64,000 nucleotides of DNA from Streptomyces sp. P3 (GCA_016893485.2 JAFEKX020000001.1:3534001-3598000); one strand, 5' to 3'. Shown: positions 9,468 to 17,683, numbered from the stretch's first letter. The notes: a model not told the origin generated them from the sequence alone. Numbers and translations: made by a program.

Positions 9468-10886
9468 GCGGCGGCTCCTTCGAGTTCGAGCAGGGCGGGT
9501 AGTTCCTCGCGTGCGGTCTCACGGTTGAGTTGGATGTCCCGGCGGATGTTGGCGGCGAGCCAGGATTCGCCGGGGGTGTGGCCGTGGCCGGCGTAGGTCC
9601 AGTGGGCGAGGGTGAGCGTGGTTGCCTCCGGGTGGCCGTCGGGGTCGGGCAGTCCGAGGGCTTCGCGGTGTTGAGCGGCCCGGTAATCGGCACGGACCTG
9701 CCGGAGGGCGCCCAGGGTGGTCGAGTAGCGGCGGGACTTGGTGGAGAAGTGGCCCCGGAAGCCGAGCATGTGTGCCCAGTCACGGAGCTTGCGGTCCGGG
9801 TAGAGCGCGTGCAGGTCGAGGCAGGCCGCGATCAGGCGGGCGGGGTGGTCGGGTACGCCGAGCAGTACGAGGGCTTCCTTGTTGCCGATCCGGCGGTCGA
9901 CCGTGCCCGTGGTCTCGGCGGCCTTGGTGGCGTACTTCGCAACGTAGGAGGCCACGGCCGCTTCTGTGATCTCTTCGCCGTGGCCGAAGGCGCCGATGGG
10001 CTGGACGTCGAGCTGTGTGCCCCAGCGCAGCGTGCGGGCCGGCTCGTCTCCCGCAGGCGGCACGTCGACCTGGACGCGGGCGGCGGCGGCACGGATCGCA
10101 CCGTCAAGCAGGTCGAGCGTGGCCCAGGCGGGCGGCGGCGAGTCAGGACCGTCCGGTCCGTCGAAGCGGATCACGGCGTGGAAGTGGACGGCTCCACGCT
10201 TCTGGTATTCGGCAACCTTGCCGAAGGCCACGCGGGACTGTTCCCGAGCTTCCTTCTGGGTGAGACCGGCCCGCTTGGCGATCTCGCGGCGCAGGTAGAT
10301 CGTGAAGTAGCGCCACAGGTCGGAGGCGTGGTTGTTCCACAGCACCGCGCCCGCGTAGTCGTACGTCGCCGGGCGCAGGGGGGGTGCCGAGGGCCGGATC
10401 TTCTGGCTCATGCCGCACACCACACCGGCAGTGCACGGTATTACCCTGCTTTAGCTGCTTATCCCCTTTGCGAATGTTGTGTACGGGGCCGAACGAGGGG
10501 GCGGTGAGGGTGGCGAAGACGCGGGGGTGGTCGCGGATGGTGTGCGGGGTGCCCTTGGCGGGGTCACCGACGAGTCCGGCGCGGATGAGGTGGTAGGTGT
10601 CGCCGGCGTAGGTCCAGGCGCAGGCCGGGCAGCGGGAGGCACGGCGGTTGCCGCAGGCGATGCGGAGCATGCCGCCCGGCTCGTTCTCGGTCGTGTAGGC
10701 GTACAGCACGGTCTTGGTGGCGGGGTCGATGGTCTTGGTTGCGCCGGCGAGGCGGATCGGGTCGGAGCATCCTCCAGTACGGCGGATCTGGTCTTGCCAG
10801 CGGTCGAAGTCAGCCGACCCGGCCACCCTCAGCACATCGTTCAGGGTGGCCGGGTCGAGACCCGCCGCAGTGGCGGTGTCGGTCAC
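9464..10886 (-). CDS. RepSA-like rolling-circle replication initiator
   Basis: HUH-type initiator that would nick the element's double-strand origin. The N-terminal half carries Cys clusters (CGNRRASRCPACAWTY, HCRCGVRHE). The HUH motif is RGAVHFHAVIRFDG. The downstream SYVAKYATK contains the likely nucleophilic tyrosine in a Y-x3-Y arrangement. The start is the GTG at 10886 (VTDTATAAGLDPATL). The frame is broken at about 10380 in a run of seven C; an eighth C joins the two halves (..EDPALGTP to LRPATYDYAGAVLWNN) into a protein of about 475 residues, in the RepSA size range. It overlaps the xis start by 4 bp. Confidence 0.88.
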
Positions 10887-10890
10887 GCGA

Positions 10891-11109
10891 TCACCGACCC
10901 TTCCGGTGAGCGGGCCCGTGGTTGGCGCTGTAGTCCTCAGCCAGGGCCGTGACGTCGGTGTCGCCGTTGGCGTGGTCCTCGGCACCGCAGCCGCCGCACA
11001 CGTAGTCGCCCTGCGAGCGGCTGTAGCGGGTACCGGCTTTGACACGCAGGCCGGGGCTGTCCTCGGTCGGGGTGAGGTAGGCGGGGAGTTTGCGGAACAT
11101 CGAGGTCAC
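10891..11109 (-). CDS. Small CxxC protein of AICE, unknown function
   Basis: A 72-residue protein with one CxxC knuckle (YVCGGCGAED) and an acidic C-terminal half. It overlaps the stop of the upstream gene and lies 4 bp before rep, so it belongs to the leftward operon. I do not recognise a family. Confidence 0.65.
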   Translation of the reverse strand: MTSMFRKLPAYLTPTEDSPGLRVKAGTRYSRSQGDYVCGGCGAEDHANGDTDVTALAEDYSANHGPAHRKGR

Positions 11110-11291
11110 CTCCCGGCCGGCACGAGCACGGCGGGCAGCGGCAGGGCGTGGCCGGTGCCGTCGCAGGCGGGGCAGAGCACACGGAGCAAGACGCGGGAGC
11201 CGTCGCGGTGGCGGGCACCAGTGGTGACGGAGACGACGGGGAAGCCGTCGCAGTGGCGGCAGACCGGACGGTTCGGGAGACGAACAGGCAT
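11106..11291 (-). CDS. Small double CxxC zinc-ribbon protein
   Basis: A 61-residue protein with CRHCDG near the N-terminus and CPACDGTG in the second half, a DnaJ-type zinc-knuckle pattern. Its stop overlaps the start of the next gene. Probably a zinc-binding accessory protein of the element; its role is unknown. Confidence 0.65.
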   Translation of the reverse strand: MPVRLPNRPVCRHCDGFPVVSVTTGARHRDGSRVLLRVLCPACDGTGHALPLPAVLVPAGR

Positions 11292-11384
11292 GATGAGCAG
11301 AGCCCTTTCAGGTCGGAAGATCGGGAAGAGGTCGGGCCATCCGGGGCGGCGGAAACTTGGCGGTTGAGGCCGCCCCGGAGGGTG

Positions 11385-11663
11385 CTACTTGTCCTTGCTG
11401 CGGCTGATCGTGTAGCTGATCCCGCCGGACGCGGAGATGACCGCGACGGCAGCGGCGGCGATGACCTGGACGACGAACGCGATGACCAGGAGCACGGCGA
11501 TCGATCCGGCGACGACGACCAGGGTCAGGACGATCGGGCCCTTGTAGGAGCGCGGGGCTTCCTGCACGATCACGACCTTGCGCAGGTCCGTGCCGGGCGG
11601 GATCTGCCGGTAGACGTCGGCGGGGATGTGGCCGGCGCGCCACTGGTCTTCGGGTAACTGCAT
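11385..11663 (-). CDS. Spread-type two-helix membrane protein
   Basis: A 92-residue protein: a soluble head of about 40 residues (QLPEDQWRAGHIPADVYRQI), then a long hydrophobic stretch VLTLVVVAGSIAVLLVIAF and AAAAVAVISA, probably two helices, and a basic end SRSKDK. Small hydrophobic proteins at this place in AICEs are the Spd proteins, which help intramycelial spread of the transferred DNA along the hypha. The assignment rests on size, topology and position. Confidence 0.6.
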   Translation of the reverse strand: MQLPEDQWRAGHIPADVYRQIPPGTDLRKVVIVQEAPRSYKGPIVLTLVVVAGSIAVLLVIAFVVQVIAAAAVAVISASGGISYTISRSKDK

Positions 11664-11681
11664 CGGACCATCCCTCTCTGG

Positions 11682-11867
11682 TCAGGCGCACCGGTGGGTG
11701 TGGGCGGCGAGTTCGGCGGCGGAGCGGTCGTCGTGTTCGGTCGAGAAGCCGCAACTCGGGGCGGTGCATGCGGCGGTGTGCTTGGTCTGGCCCCGGCCGT
11801 TGTTGAAGGAGCCGACCTTGACGGGGCCGATACGGATCACGTTGACGAAGCGGTTCGGGCGGGACAT
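11682..11867 (-). CDS. SpdA-like mobile element transfer protein
   Basis: A 61-residue protein with the pattern IRIGPVKVGSFNNGRGQTKHTAACTAPSCGFSTEH split by two Cys, ending AAELAAHTHRCA. This matches the short family annotated as mobile element transfer protein in Streptomyces AICEs. It lies between the two membrane spread genes. Confidence 0.65.
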   Translation of the reverse strand: MSRPNRFVNVIRIGPVKVGSFNNGRGQTKHTAACTAPSCGFSTEHDDRSAAELAAHTHRCA

Positions 11868-11886
11868 GGCTGAACCTCCTTATGGG

Positions 11887-12526
11887 TCAGGCGAGTTGGG
11901 CGGCGATCGCCCCGGCGAGGTCCTCGGGGACGCCGAGGCGGGCGCGCAGGGTGGCGGTGTCGATCGCGGTACCGGTGCGGGTGCGGTGCTCGGTCGCGAT
12001 CTTCCGGGCGTGGTCGACCAGCGCCGGGGCACGGCCGGGGCCGCCTTCGGCAGGGCCGGTGCGGGCTCCGGTGAATCGATCTCCGGTGCCGGGGCCGGTG
12101 CCAGGTCGGGGTCTCGGGGCGGTCGACCACCGGCGCGGGCCGTGGCTCCGGTGCCGGGGCGGTGACCGAGGGCGCGTGGGCGAGCAGGGTCCCGCCGAGG
12201 AAGGCGAGGGCGGGCCAGCCGGCGACGAGGATGCGCAGCCAGGCCGGAACGTGGTGGAGGTCGAGGAGTCCGGCGGTCGCGACGTTGGCGCCGAGTGAGG
12301 CGGTCAGGGCGATCACGAACCACGTCCACGCGGCGCGGTCGCGGCGTGCGGTGCGCAGTCGGCGCCAGGCGGCGACCATCAGCAGGTCGACCGAGACCGG
12401 GTAGGCCCAGGCCTTCCAGCCGGACTGGTGAGCGGCTTCGGCGAGGTCGTGCAGGTGCGCGAACGAGAGGGCGCCAGCGATGACGGCTTGGATCAGGACT
12501 GCGTCCAGACGGACCGAGCGGACCAT
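11887..12526 (-). CDS. DUF2637-type membrane protein (SpdB-like)
   Basis: The N-terminal half has four predicted membrane helices (AVIAGALSFAHLHDLA, AWAYPVSVDLLMVAAW, AWTWFVIALTASLGANV, ILVAGWPALAFLGGTLL), the DUF2637 layout found beside tra genes in AICEs. A Pro/Ala-rich linker and a DNA-binding-like C-terminus follow. The start is the ATG at 12526, seven bases after GGAGGT. The linker is broken by two missing C bases (about 12110 and 12030). Corrected, it ends VPEDLAGAIAAQLA at 11887. Probably an inner-membrane spread protein. Confidence 0.78.
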
Positions 12527-12604
12527 GAACGGCACCTCCCTTCAGATGAGTTGGGCCAGAGGGCGGGCGGGGAGCGATGTCCGGCCGCCCGGCCCCGGCG
12601 GGGT

Positions 12605-12775
12605 TCAGTCGTCGGCAGGGACCTCGCCAGCGCCCAGGCAGCCCAGGCAGATGCCCGTCTGCTGTCCGACAGCGCGGCGCTTGCGGCCGACCAGGACCAT
12701 GCGGGAGACCTCACCGGTGCCCTTGCAGGGCTCACACGGCTTGACCTTGGGCTTTGCGGTCTTGCGCGGGGCCAT
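12605..12775 (-). CDS. Small double CxxC zinc-knuckle protein
   Basis: A 56-residue basic protein with CEPCKGTGEV and CLGCLGAGEV, two DnaJ-like knuckles. The start is the ATG at 12775, seven bases after GGAAGGAG. It lies between tra and the DUF2637 gene. Role unknown; the second such protein in the element. Confidence 0.65.
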   Translation of the reverse strand: MAPRKTAKPKVKPCEPCKGTGEVSRMVLVGRKRRAVGQQTGICLGCLGAGEVPADD

Positions 12776-12857
12776 GAGCGTTCTCCTTCCGGATTTGGGC
12801 ATGGAGCGGGTAGGGACCCGGCGCGAGGCGGTCACGCCGACCGTGAAACGAGGGGTG

Positions 12858-14204
12858 CTATTCGGTGACCGGCCGGGGCTTGACCAGCGGCGGCACGGCC
12901 GGCATCGGCGGGACGGAGAGCTGCCCGACCGGCCGGAACGGGGCCAGGAACGGCAACTCCGGTGTGAGGTGGGCGAACTGACGGCACACGGCCGCCGTCT
13001 CGCCGGGGGTGGTCTCGGGGGTGCGGATGCGGGACCAGCCGCCGGAGGTGTCGCCTGCCACCGCGACCCCGGGACGGTCCGGGGCGATCGCGGTCACGGC
13101 CACCACGGCATCCGGAGCGATGTCGCCAAGCCCCATCTCCGCTGTCTGCTTGTCGTTGACGCGGTGCACGACCCGGCCGGTGAGCTGAGCCCGCAGCGCG
13201 GTCGCGCCCTTGCCCAGGTCGGAGCCGAAGCGCTGCCCGCACACCTCCAGGTAGACGCCGATCGCACGGGCCATCTGACCCAGCCGCACCAGGTTCATGA
13301 CCGTGTGATCACGGGCCGCCTCATCCTTCTTCGAGGTCACGAAGAACAGTTCCGCGATCTCGTCGACCAGCACGACCAGCGGCACCGGCCGGACCTCATC
13401 GGGAAGTTCCCACAGGTCCGAGACCCCGTACAGGGCGAGCAGATCGAAACGCTCCTCCATCTCCCCGACCAGCGCGTTGATCAGGTCCCCGGCCGACTGA
13501 GGATCGGTGACCAGCGCCGACAGACGCGAGGCGTACCGGCCCAGTTCGACACCGCGCTTGCAGTCGATCCCGATCAGACCGACCGGCAACTGAGCCAGCC
13601 CCTTGATCAGGTTGCGCTGATACATCGACTTCCCGGACTGGTTCGCGCCCAGCGTCAGGGCGTGCGGCACCTTGCGGTAGTCCCGCACGAACACGGTGCC
13701 GTCCTCCCGCAGCGCGACCGGAACGACCAGGTCACGCGGCTGAGCCTTGCGCGGCAGCTTGACCCGGCGCAGCACGTCCCACCCGGTCATGCGCAACTCC
13801 ACATAGCCGGGCTTGGTCTCCCGCACGATCACCGACCGCACGCCCCACGCATGGCGCAGGCGCTCGGAGGACGCGGCGAGATCGGCGGGCTCCAGGCCGG
13901 CCGGAAGACGGAGAGTGACCCGCAGACCGGTCGAGGTACCCCGCACACGACGGACCTTCGGCGGCACCGGCCGCACCTCGGCACGGGCCAGGTTCCGCTT
14001 CACGAAGGCGCGGAAGCCGGACGGCTGCACCGTCAGCCCGCACACCTCCATCGTGTCGCGGTAGGTCCAGGTGAACCGGCCCCACGTAACGGGCAGGCCC
14101 ACCACCGACCAGTACACGCGCGGGGCACGGACCTTCGCGTAGCCGAGGCCACCGGCGCTGGCCGCTACGGTCCCGGCCTCCAGTAGGGTCACCAGGTCCG
14201 TCAT
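12858..14204 (-). CDS. FtsK/SpoIIIE-type conjugal DNA translocase (TraB/TraSA)
   Basis: A hexameric ATPase that pumps double-stranded DNA between mycelia, the only protein needed for AICE transfer. The N-terminal membrane-proximal part (AASAGGLGYAKVRAPRVYWSVVGLPV) is short. Walker A is GANQSGKS at about residue 190, and Walker B is LVVLVDEIAEL at about 280. A C-terminal extension would hold the winged helix that recognises clt. At 448 residues and intact, it is typical in size. It is 2 bp from the SCO3933-like gene and transcribed with it. Confidence 0.92.
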   Translation of the reverse strand: MTDLVTLLEAGTVAASAGGLGYAKVRAPRVYWSVVGLPVTWGRFTWTYRDTMEVCGLTVQPSGFRAFVKRNLARAEVRPVPPKVRRVRGTSTGLRVTLRLPAGLEPADLAASSERLRHAWGVRSVIVRETKPGYVELRMTGWDVLRRVKLPRKAQPRDLVVPVALREDGTVFVRDYRKVPHALTLGANQSGKSMYQRNLIKGLAQLPVGLIGIDCKRGVELGRYASRLSALVTDPQSAGDLINALVGEMEERFDLLALYGVSDLWELPDEVRPVPLVVLVDEIAELFFVTSKKDEAARDHTVMNLVRLGQMARAIGVYLEVCGQRFGSDLGKGATALRAQLTGRVVHRVNDKQTAEMGLGDIAPDAVVAVTAIAPDRPGVAVAGDTSGGWSRIRTPETTPGETAAVCRQFAHLTPELPFLAPFRPVGQLSVPPMPAVPPLVKPRPVTE

Positions 14205-14206
14205 GG

Positions 14207-14536
14207 TCAGGCCCCCAGCGGGGTGACCGCGACCGCGCTGAACGAGATACCCGAGCGCTTCTCACCCTTGATCACGTTTTCCCAGTCCCGAGCCTTCAGG
14301 CCGTGGACCTGAACCGGCATGCCCGGCGCGAGACCCTCCGGGTAGCCGTTCTCGGGGATCGTGACTTTGAGGAGGTTGCCCTCCCCCTCGTCGGATACCA
14401 GGAGGCCCATGGTCGACATGGCCTTGCCCTCGGCGTTCAGGGCCCGCTCGCCGGTCGCGAAGTTCTTCACCTTCGGCTCCGGCGCGGTCGCCACGAAGAC
14501 GACAGCGGTCGAAACATCGATCTTGAAGGACGGCAT
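14207..14536 (-). CDS. SCO3933-like AICE regulatory protein
   Basis: A 109-residue protein beginning MPSFKIDVSTAVVFVATAPE and ending SGISFSAVAVTPLGA. I recognise the pattern as the SCO3933 family found immediately before tra in many AICEs and called regulatory. It looks like a small beta-rich OB-like domain without obvious catalytic residues. It is the first gene of the leftward operon, downstream of the GntR operator boxes, so it would be repressed with tra. Confidence 0.75.
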   Translation of the reverse strand: MPSFKIDVSTAVVFVATAPEPKVKNFATGERALNAEGKAMSTMGLLVSDEGEGNLLKVTIPENGYPEGLAPGMPVQVHGLKARDWENVIKGEKRSGISFSAVAVTPLGA

Positions 14537-14573
14537 ACGTCACTCCTTGGTCGTGGCACGGTCTCGCTGTGCC

Positions 14574-14653
14574 AACTGGCTTGAGCCACTTACTGGCTTA
14601 AGCCAGTTGAGCACACGCCGTCGCCAGGGTCAAGCAGGTGGCTTGAGCCAGTT
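14574..14653. promoter_or_regulatory. Three operator boxes between the tra operon and the GntR gene
   Basis: Three copies of a near-palindrome with consensus ACTGGCTTRAGCCAGTT lie at 14574-14590, 14591-14608 and 14636-14653. The middle copy is a perfect dyad (ACTGGCTTAAGCCAGT). The first two are adjacent and face the leftward operon; the third ends about 15 bp before the GntR start. This is where a KorSA-type repressor should bind to control tra and itself. Confidence 0.75.
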
Positions 14654-14667
14654 GCTAGAGTGTGGCC

Positions 14668-15444
14668 ATGACGTCCACCCGCCCGCCGACTCCGCAACAG
14701 CCCAGCCGCCGCATCGCCGAAGATCTCCGCCGTCAGATCGAGAGCGGAGGCCTACGTAGCGGCGACAAGCTGCCGTCAGAGCGGGCGTTGGCCGAGCAGT
14801 ACGGTTCGGCTCGCAACACCGCGCGCGAGGCGATCCGGCTGCTTGCTGAGCAGGGACTCGTCACGGCGAAGCACGGGAGTGGCGTGTTCGTGCGCGAGCC
14901 GCAGCGACTGTTCCGTTTTGGGAGTGATCGCTACTCGCTCAAGAATCGGGAAACGGGACTGACGCCGTTCCGGCTCGAAGCGAAGCGCCAAGGCAAGGTC
15001 GCGCGGATCGACGTCCCCTCGATCACCCGAGAGCAGCCGCCGGCGGACGTCGCTGAGCGCTTGAAGGTCCCCTCAGACGAGGAGAGCGTCGTGCACCGCG
15101 AGAACCACTACTTCGCGGATGACGAACCGGTGCAGATCGTTTCGACGTACGTGCGATGGGACGAGGCTCAAGGCACTCTGCTGATGGAGGCCAAGACCGG
15201 CAAGGACGGCATCTACGGCCGCCTTGAAGATCTTGGCCACGTCATGACGCGCGTACGAGACGAGATCAGCGCGAGGATGCCGACGCCCGAAGAGGCCGCC
15301 ATCCTGAGTCTCTTGCCAGGCGTGCCAGTCCTAGAAGTGCTGCACACGAGCCTTGATCAAGATGGAGTGCCATTCGAGGTCTCGCGCTACGTGCATCGAG
15401 CGGACCAGACCGGATTGCTCTATGAACTGCCCGTCGAGAGCTAG
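14668..15444 (+). CDS. GntR/HutC-family transcriptional repressor (KorSA-like)
   Basis: The winged helix-turn-helix lies at about residues 15-70 (IAEDLRRQIESGG..SGDKLPSERALAEQYGSARNTAREAIRLLAEQGLV..HGSGVFV). A UTRA effector domain of about 150 residues follows. In pSAM2 the equivalent protein silences transfer genes in the donor. The ATG at 14668 is preferred, with the GTG at 14662 as an alternative; no ribosome site is visible and TAGAGT lies at 14656-14661, so the transcript may be leaderless. It is followed after 6 bp by a GNAT gene. GC content and codon use are less extreme than in the chromosome. Confidence 0.88.
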   Translation: MTSTRPPTPQQPSRRIAEDLRRQIESGGLRSGDKLPSERALAEQYGSARNTAREAIRLLAEQGLVTAKHGSGVFVREPQRLFRFGSDRYSLKNRETGLTPFRLEAKRQGKVARIDVPSITREQPPADVAERLKVPSDEESVVHRENHYFADDEPVQIVSTYVRWDEAQGTLLMEAKTGKDGIYGRLEDLGHVMTRVRDEISARMPTPEEAAILSLLPGVPVLEVLHTSLDQDGVPFEVSRYVHRADQTGLLYELPVES

Positions 15445-15450
15445 GAGTTG

Positions 15451-15966
15451 ATGGTGAATCCTGCGGTCGTGCGCCCCTTCGAGAGCGATGACCTACCTGG
15501 AGCCGCAGCGGCACTCATCAAGGTCCACGAGACCGATGGGTACCCGGTCGAAGGAGTCGAGGACCCAGAGGCATGGGTTAGCTCTGACGACGTCCTTGCG
15601 GCATGGGTGGCCGAGATGGACGGGGAAGTCGTTGGGCACGTAGCCGTCATGCGTCCACACGGCGAAGCGGCCGTCTCGCTGTGGATCGAGCAGAGCGGCG
15701 ACCATGAATCGCACGTAGCCGTTCTAGGCCGACTGTTCGTCGTCCAGGCGGCACGGAAGCACGCCACAGGCAGGCGCCTGACAGAAGCCGCGATGAACTA
15801 CGGCCGTCAACATGATCTCCGCTTGGTGCTCGACGTGATGACCAAGGACGCTCCCGCGATGCGCCTCTACGAACGGCTCGGCTGGCGCAAGATCGGCGAG
15901 ACTACCCACCACTTCGGCGACGGAGAGGGCATCCCCGCCATCTGCTACGTCGCCCCGGACGCCTGA
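15451..15966 (+). CDS. GNAT-family N-acetyltransferase, AICE cargo
   Basis: Transfers acetyl from acetyl-CoA to an unknown amine. The acetyl-CoA loop is degenerate (VVQAARKHATGRRLTEAAM) and the C-terminal signature is AMRLYERLGWRKIGET. It follows the GntR repressor at a distance of 6 bp and is probably cotranscribed. Starts at ATG 15451 or GTG 15454, with AGGAG upstream. The substrate cannot be read from sequence; it could be a resistance gene or a modifier. Confidence 0.8.
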   Translation: MVNPAVVRPFESDDLPGAAAALIKVHETDGYPVEGVEDPEAWVSSDDVLAAWVAEMDGEVVGHVAVMRPHGEAAVSLWIEQSGDHESHVAVLGRLFVVQAARKHATGRRLTEAAMNYGRQHDLRLVLDVMTKDAPAMRLYERLGWRKIGETTHHFGDGEGIPAICYVAPDA

Positions 15967-15995
15967 GCTGTTACAGGTTTCTCTACCTCATCAAG

Positions 15996-16014
15996 CCCCG
16001 CCCGTTGGGCGGGG
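15996..16014 (+). terminator. Terminator after GNAT gene
   Basis: CCCCGCCC-GTT-GGGCGGGG hairpin 30 bp past the GNAT stop. Confidence 0.75.
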
Positions 16015-16026
16015 AGGGTGGTCCCG

Positions 16027-16073
16027 CCCGCCACGGCCCGCAGCTTCCAACGAAGCCCTCAGCTGTCGCGCAC
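16027..16073 (+). repeat. Left arm of 47-bp perfect inverted repeat
   Basis: Exact reverse complement of 16554-16600, with 480 bp between. The central part reads CAGCTTCCAACGAAGCCC. Confidence 0.95.
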
Positions 16074-16553
16074 TTGGGATAACAGGACTCGACAGCAACC
16101 GTAAGGTTCCTCAGCTTTCCCACGCTTCGCAGTCCCCTCAGGGCTTCCGCCTCAACCTCCTTGGGTCGCAGGCCCGCAGCGGCACGGGACAGTGGCGGGA
16201 GGCTCTTGACCTTCGGCCATCCGGTCGCGCTGTCCCTGCTTGCTTCCGACCGTCGCTGCGTTGATCACACACCCCCGGCCCGCACTGCGGGCCGGCGCGC
16301 GGCTCGGGGGCTCGGGGCTTCGCTCCTGCCTTCGGCCCGCGCCGCCCCGGCCTCCGGCCCCGCGCCACCTACGATGCCCCGGGGTAATCACGCTTCACAC
16401 CCGATCCCGCCAAGGGCCGATGCACCGGACCGAGCCCGATTCCCCACCCATGACCCACACCACCAGGCCCAACCTTTGGGGAAGACAGCACTGCCCACAG
16501 GTCAACTTGCATGATCCGCCGCAGACCAACCGACGCTTTGAACCCAAAAACAG

Positions 16554-16600
16554 GTGCGCGACAGCTGAGGGCTTCGTTGGAAGCTGCGGGCCGTGGCGGG
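16554..16600 (-). repeat. Right arm of 47-bp perfect inverted repeat
   Basis: Exact reverse complement of 16027-16073. Neither arm has the flanking target duplication of an insertion sequence. Confidence 0.95.
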
Positions 16601-16826
16601 TAGGGACCGTGCTGGCCGGGGAGGTCGCTCCGAGACTTTAAGGTCTGCCGACCTGCGGGGCCCCTCCGAGGGCAAGAAAGGGGGCCGAGTGCCTGCTTCG
16701 CACGGTGAGGATCCATGACCCTCTCCATTGGATCAAGTGTAATAGCCCCCTTTCATGCCCTCGCCCCACAGATCACCAGACCTCAAACTCTCTCCCCGAC
16801 CCGTGGGCAAGCGCACCCAATGGGCG

Positions 16827-16840
16827 GTTTCACGTGAAAC
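16827..16840. promoter_or_regulatory. parS: Perfect parS site (ParB-binding) inside the AICE
   Basis: GTTTCACGTGAAAC, the 14-bp palindrome bound by Streptomyces chromosomal ParB. It lies in a noncoding stretch of the element. No parA or parB gene is present in the element. Confidence 0.85.
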
Positions 16841-17172
16841 ACCGATTCGCCTCAACTCCCCTTTCACTAAATAGAGTTGACGGCAAAAATCATGCCCATA
16901 GTTCACGCTTCCCGACACGCCGGGAGCCAACGAGCACGATCGCTCACGCCAAAGCAGCTCCTAGCCAAAGTCGTTACGTCGACCGCGTTTCTTTGAGATC
17001 GTGTACAGTGCGTCTCACGGCAAGTCGTGTACGCCGAGCCGCAGTAGCGCGCGCCCACGTCGCAAGCAACACAGACGGTCAAGGCTCTCGGAGCCCACGT
17101 TTCATTCCCACCCGGCTACAGCCATGGCCAGTTCGGTGGGGACGTGGGGCTCACCGAGAATCGGAGAAGGCT

Positions 17173-17525
17173 GTGACCAAGCGTGGCAACGACTCCCTCA
17201 AGCGTAAAGCCCGGAAGCTCGCCCAGTACGAGAACATCCCGTACAGCGAAGCTCTCGCCCGCCTGAGCACCCCCAGATGCACTCGGAGACAACTGACGGG
17301 GCCACCGAACCGACGCATGCACCAGTGAGCCTGCGATCCCTGGCGGTGAAGCCGAAGTTCGACTTCCGGGCCGTCATGGCGGAAGCCGCAAAGCCCAAGG
17401 TCGACTTCCGGACCCTCATGGCGGAAGCCACGAGGCCGAAGTTCGACTTCCGAGCCCTGGCCACGGAGGCGGCAAAGCAGCGGGCCAGGCCTCATGCTTC
17501 GATCGAGGAAGTCACCGAAGACTGA
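17173..17525 (+). CDS. AICE protein with three tandem 14-residue repeats, unknown function
   Basis: Starts at GTG 17173 after GGAGAAGG. The first 32 residues (GNDSLKRKARKLAQYENIPY then SEALARL) form a basic helix-rich head of a kind seen on small proteins of Streptomyces plasmids and phages. Adding one C to the run at 17270-17274 joins this head to the frame that contains three tandem repeats, consensus [AVT][KR]PK[FV]DFR[AT]xMAEA, encoded at 17346-17387, 17388-17429 and 17430-17471. The tail is acidic (IEEVTED). About 117 residues in all. I do not know the family; the head suggests nucleic-acid or protein binding. Confidence 0.65.
17346..17471 (+). repeat. Three tandem 42-bp coding repeats
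   Basis: Each 42-bp unit encodes 14 residues: VKPKFDFRAVMAEA, AKPKVDFRTLMAEA, TRPKFDFRALATEA. Confidence 0.9.
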
Positions 17526-17651
17526 AGTCGGCGGTACAGTAGCGAAATACAGCAACCGCAGGTGACGGCTCCGAACCTTCATCGACCCGTCAATCAGGGC
17601 TGACGACCTCAGCGACCGTCCCGCCCGTTGTTGGCATCCAGAGGTAACACC

Positions 17652-17683
17652 TGAAGGGCCTCGGCTCCGGTCGAGGCCCTTCA
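17652..17683 (+). terminator. Terminator after the repeat protein gene
   Basis: TGAAGGGCCTCG (17652-17663) pairs with CGAGGCCCTTCA (17672-17683). Confidence 0.8.

Larger units (their letters stand above)
15967..17172. other. 1.2-kb noncoding region of the AICE (candidate origin/transfer locus)
   Basis: I see no convincing gene in this stretch: open frames are short, lack ribosome sites and have no family resemblance. It holds a terminator (15996-16014), a 47-bp perfect inverted repeat (16027-16073 and 16554-16600), GC-rich hairpins between the arms, a GATCCA/TGGATC dyad near 16710-16735 and a perfect parS (16827-16840). The motif CTTGGGATAA beside the left arm (16073-16082) could be a rolling-circle nick site. 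AICEs need a double-strand origin and a clt transfer site; neither is seen elsewhere in the element. Confidence 0.6.

Noticed and set aside
12480..14186. Rightward open frame of 568 codons inside the AICE
   Set aside because: It lies opposite the intact tra gene and is an effect of high GC.
16027..16600. Insertion sequence or MITE
   Set aside because: The arms are perfect inverted repeats, but no target-site duplication or transposase is seen and the repeat does not recur in the window.
16369..16728. Leftward 119-codon frame in the AICE noncoding region
   Set aside because: Crosses one arm of the inverted repeat, has no ribosome site and no recognisable pattern.
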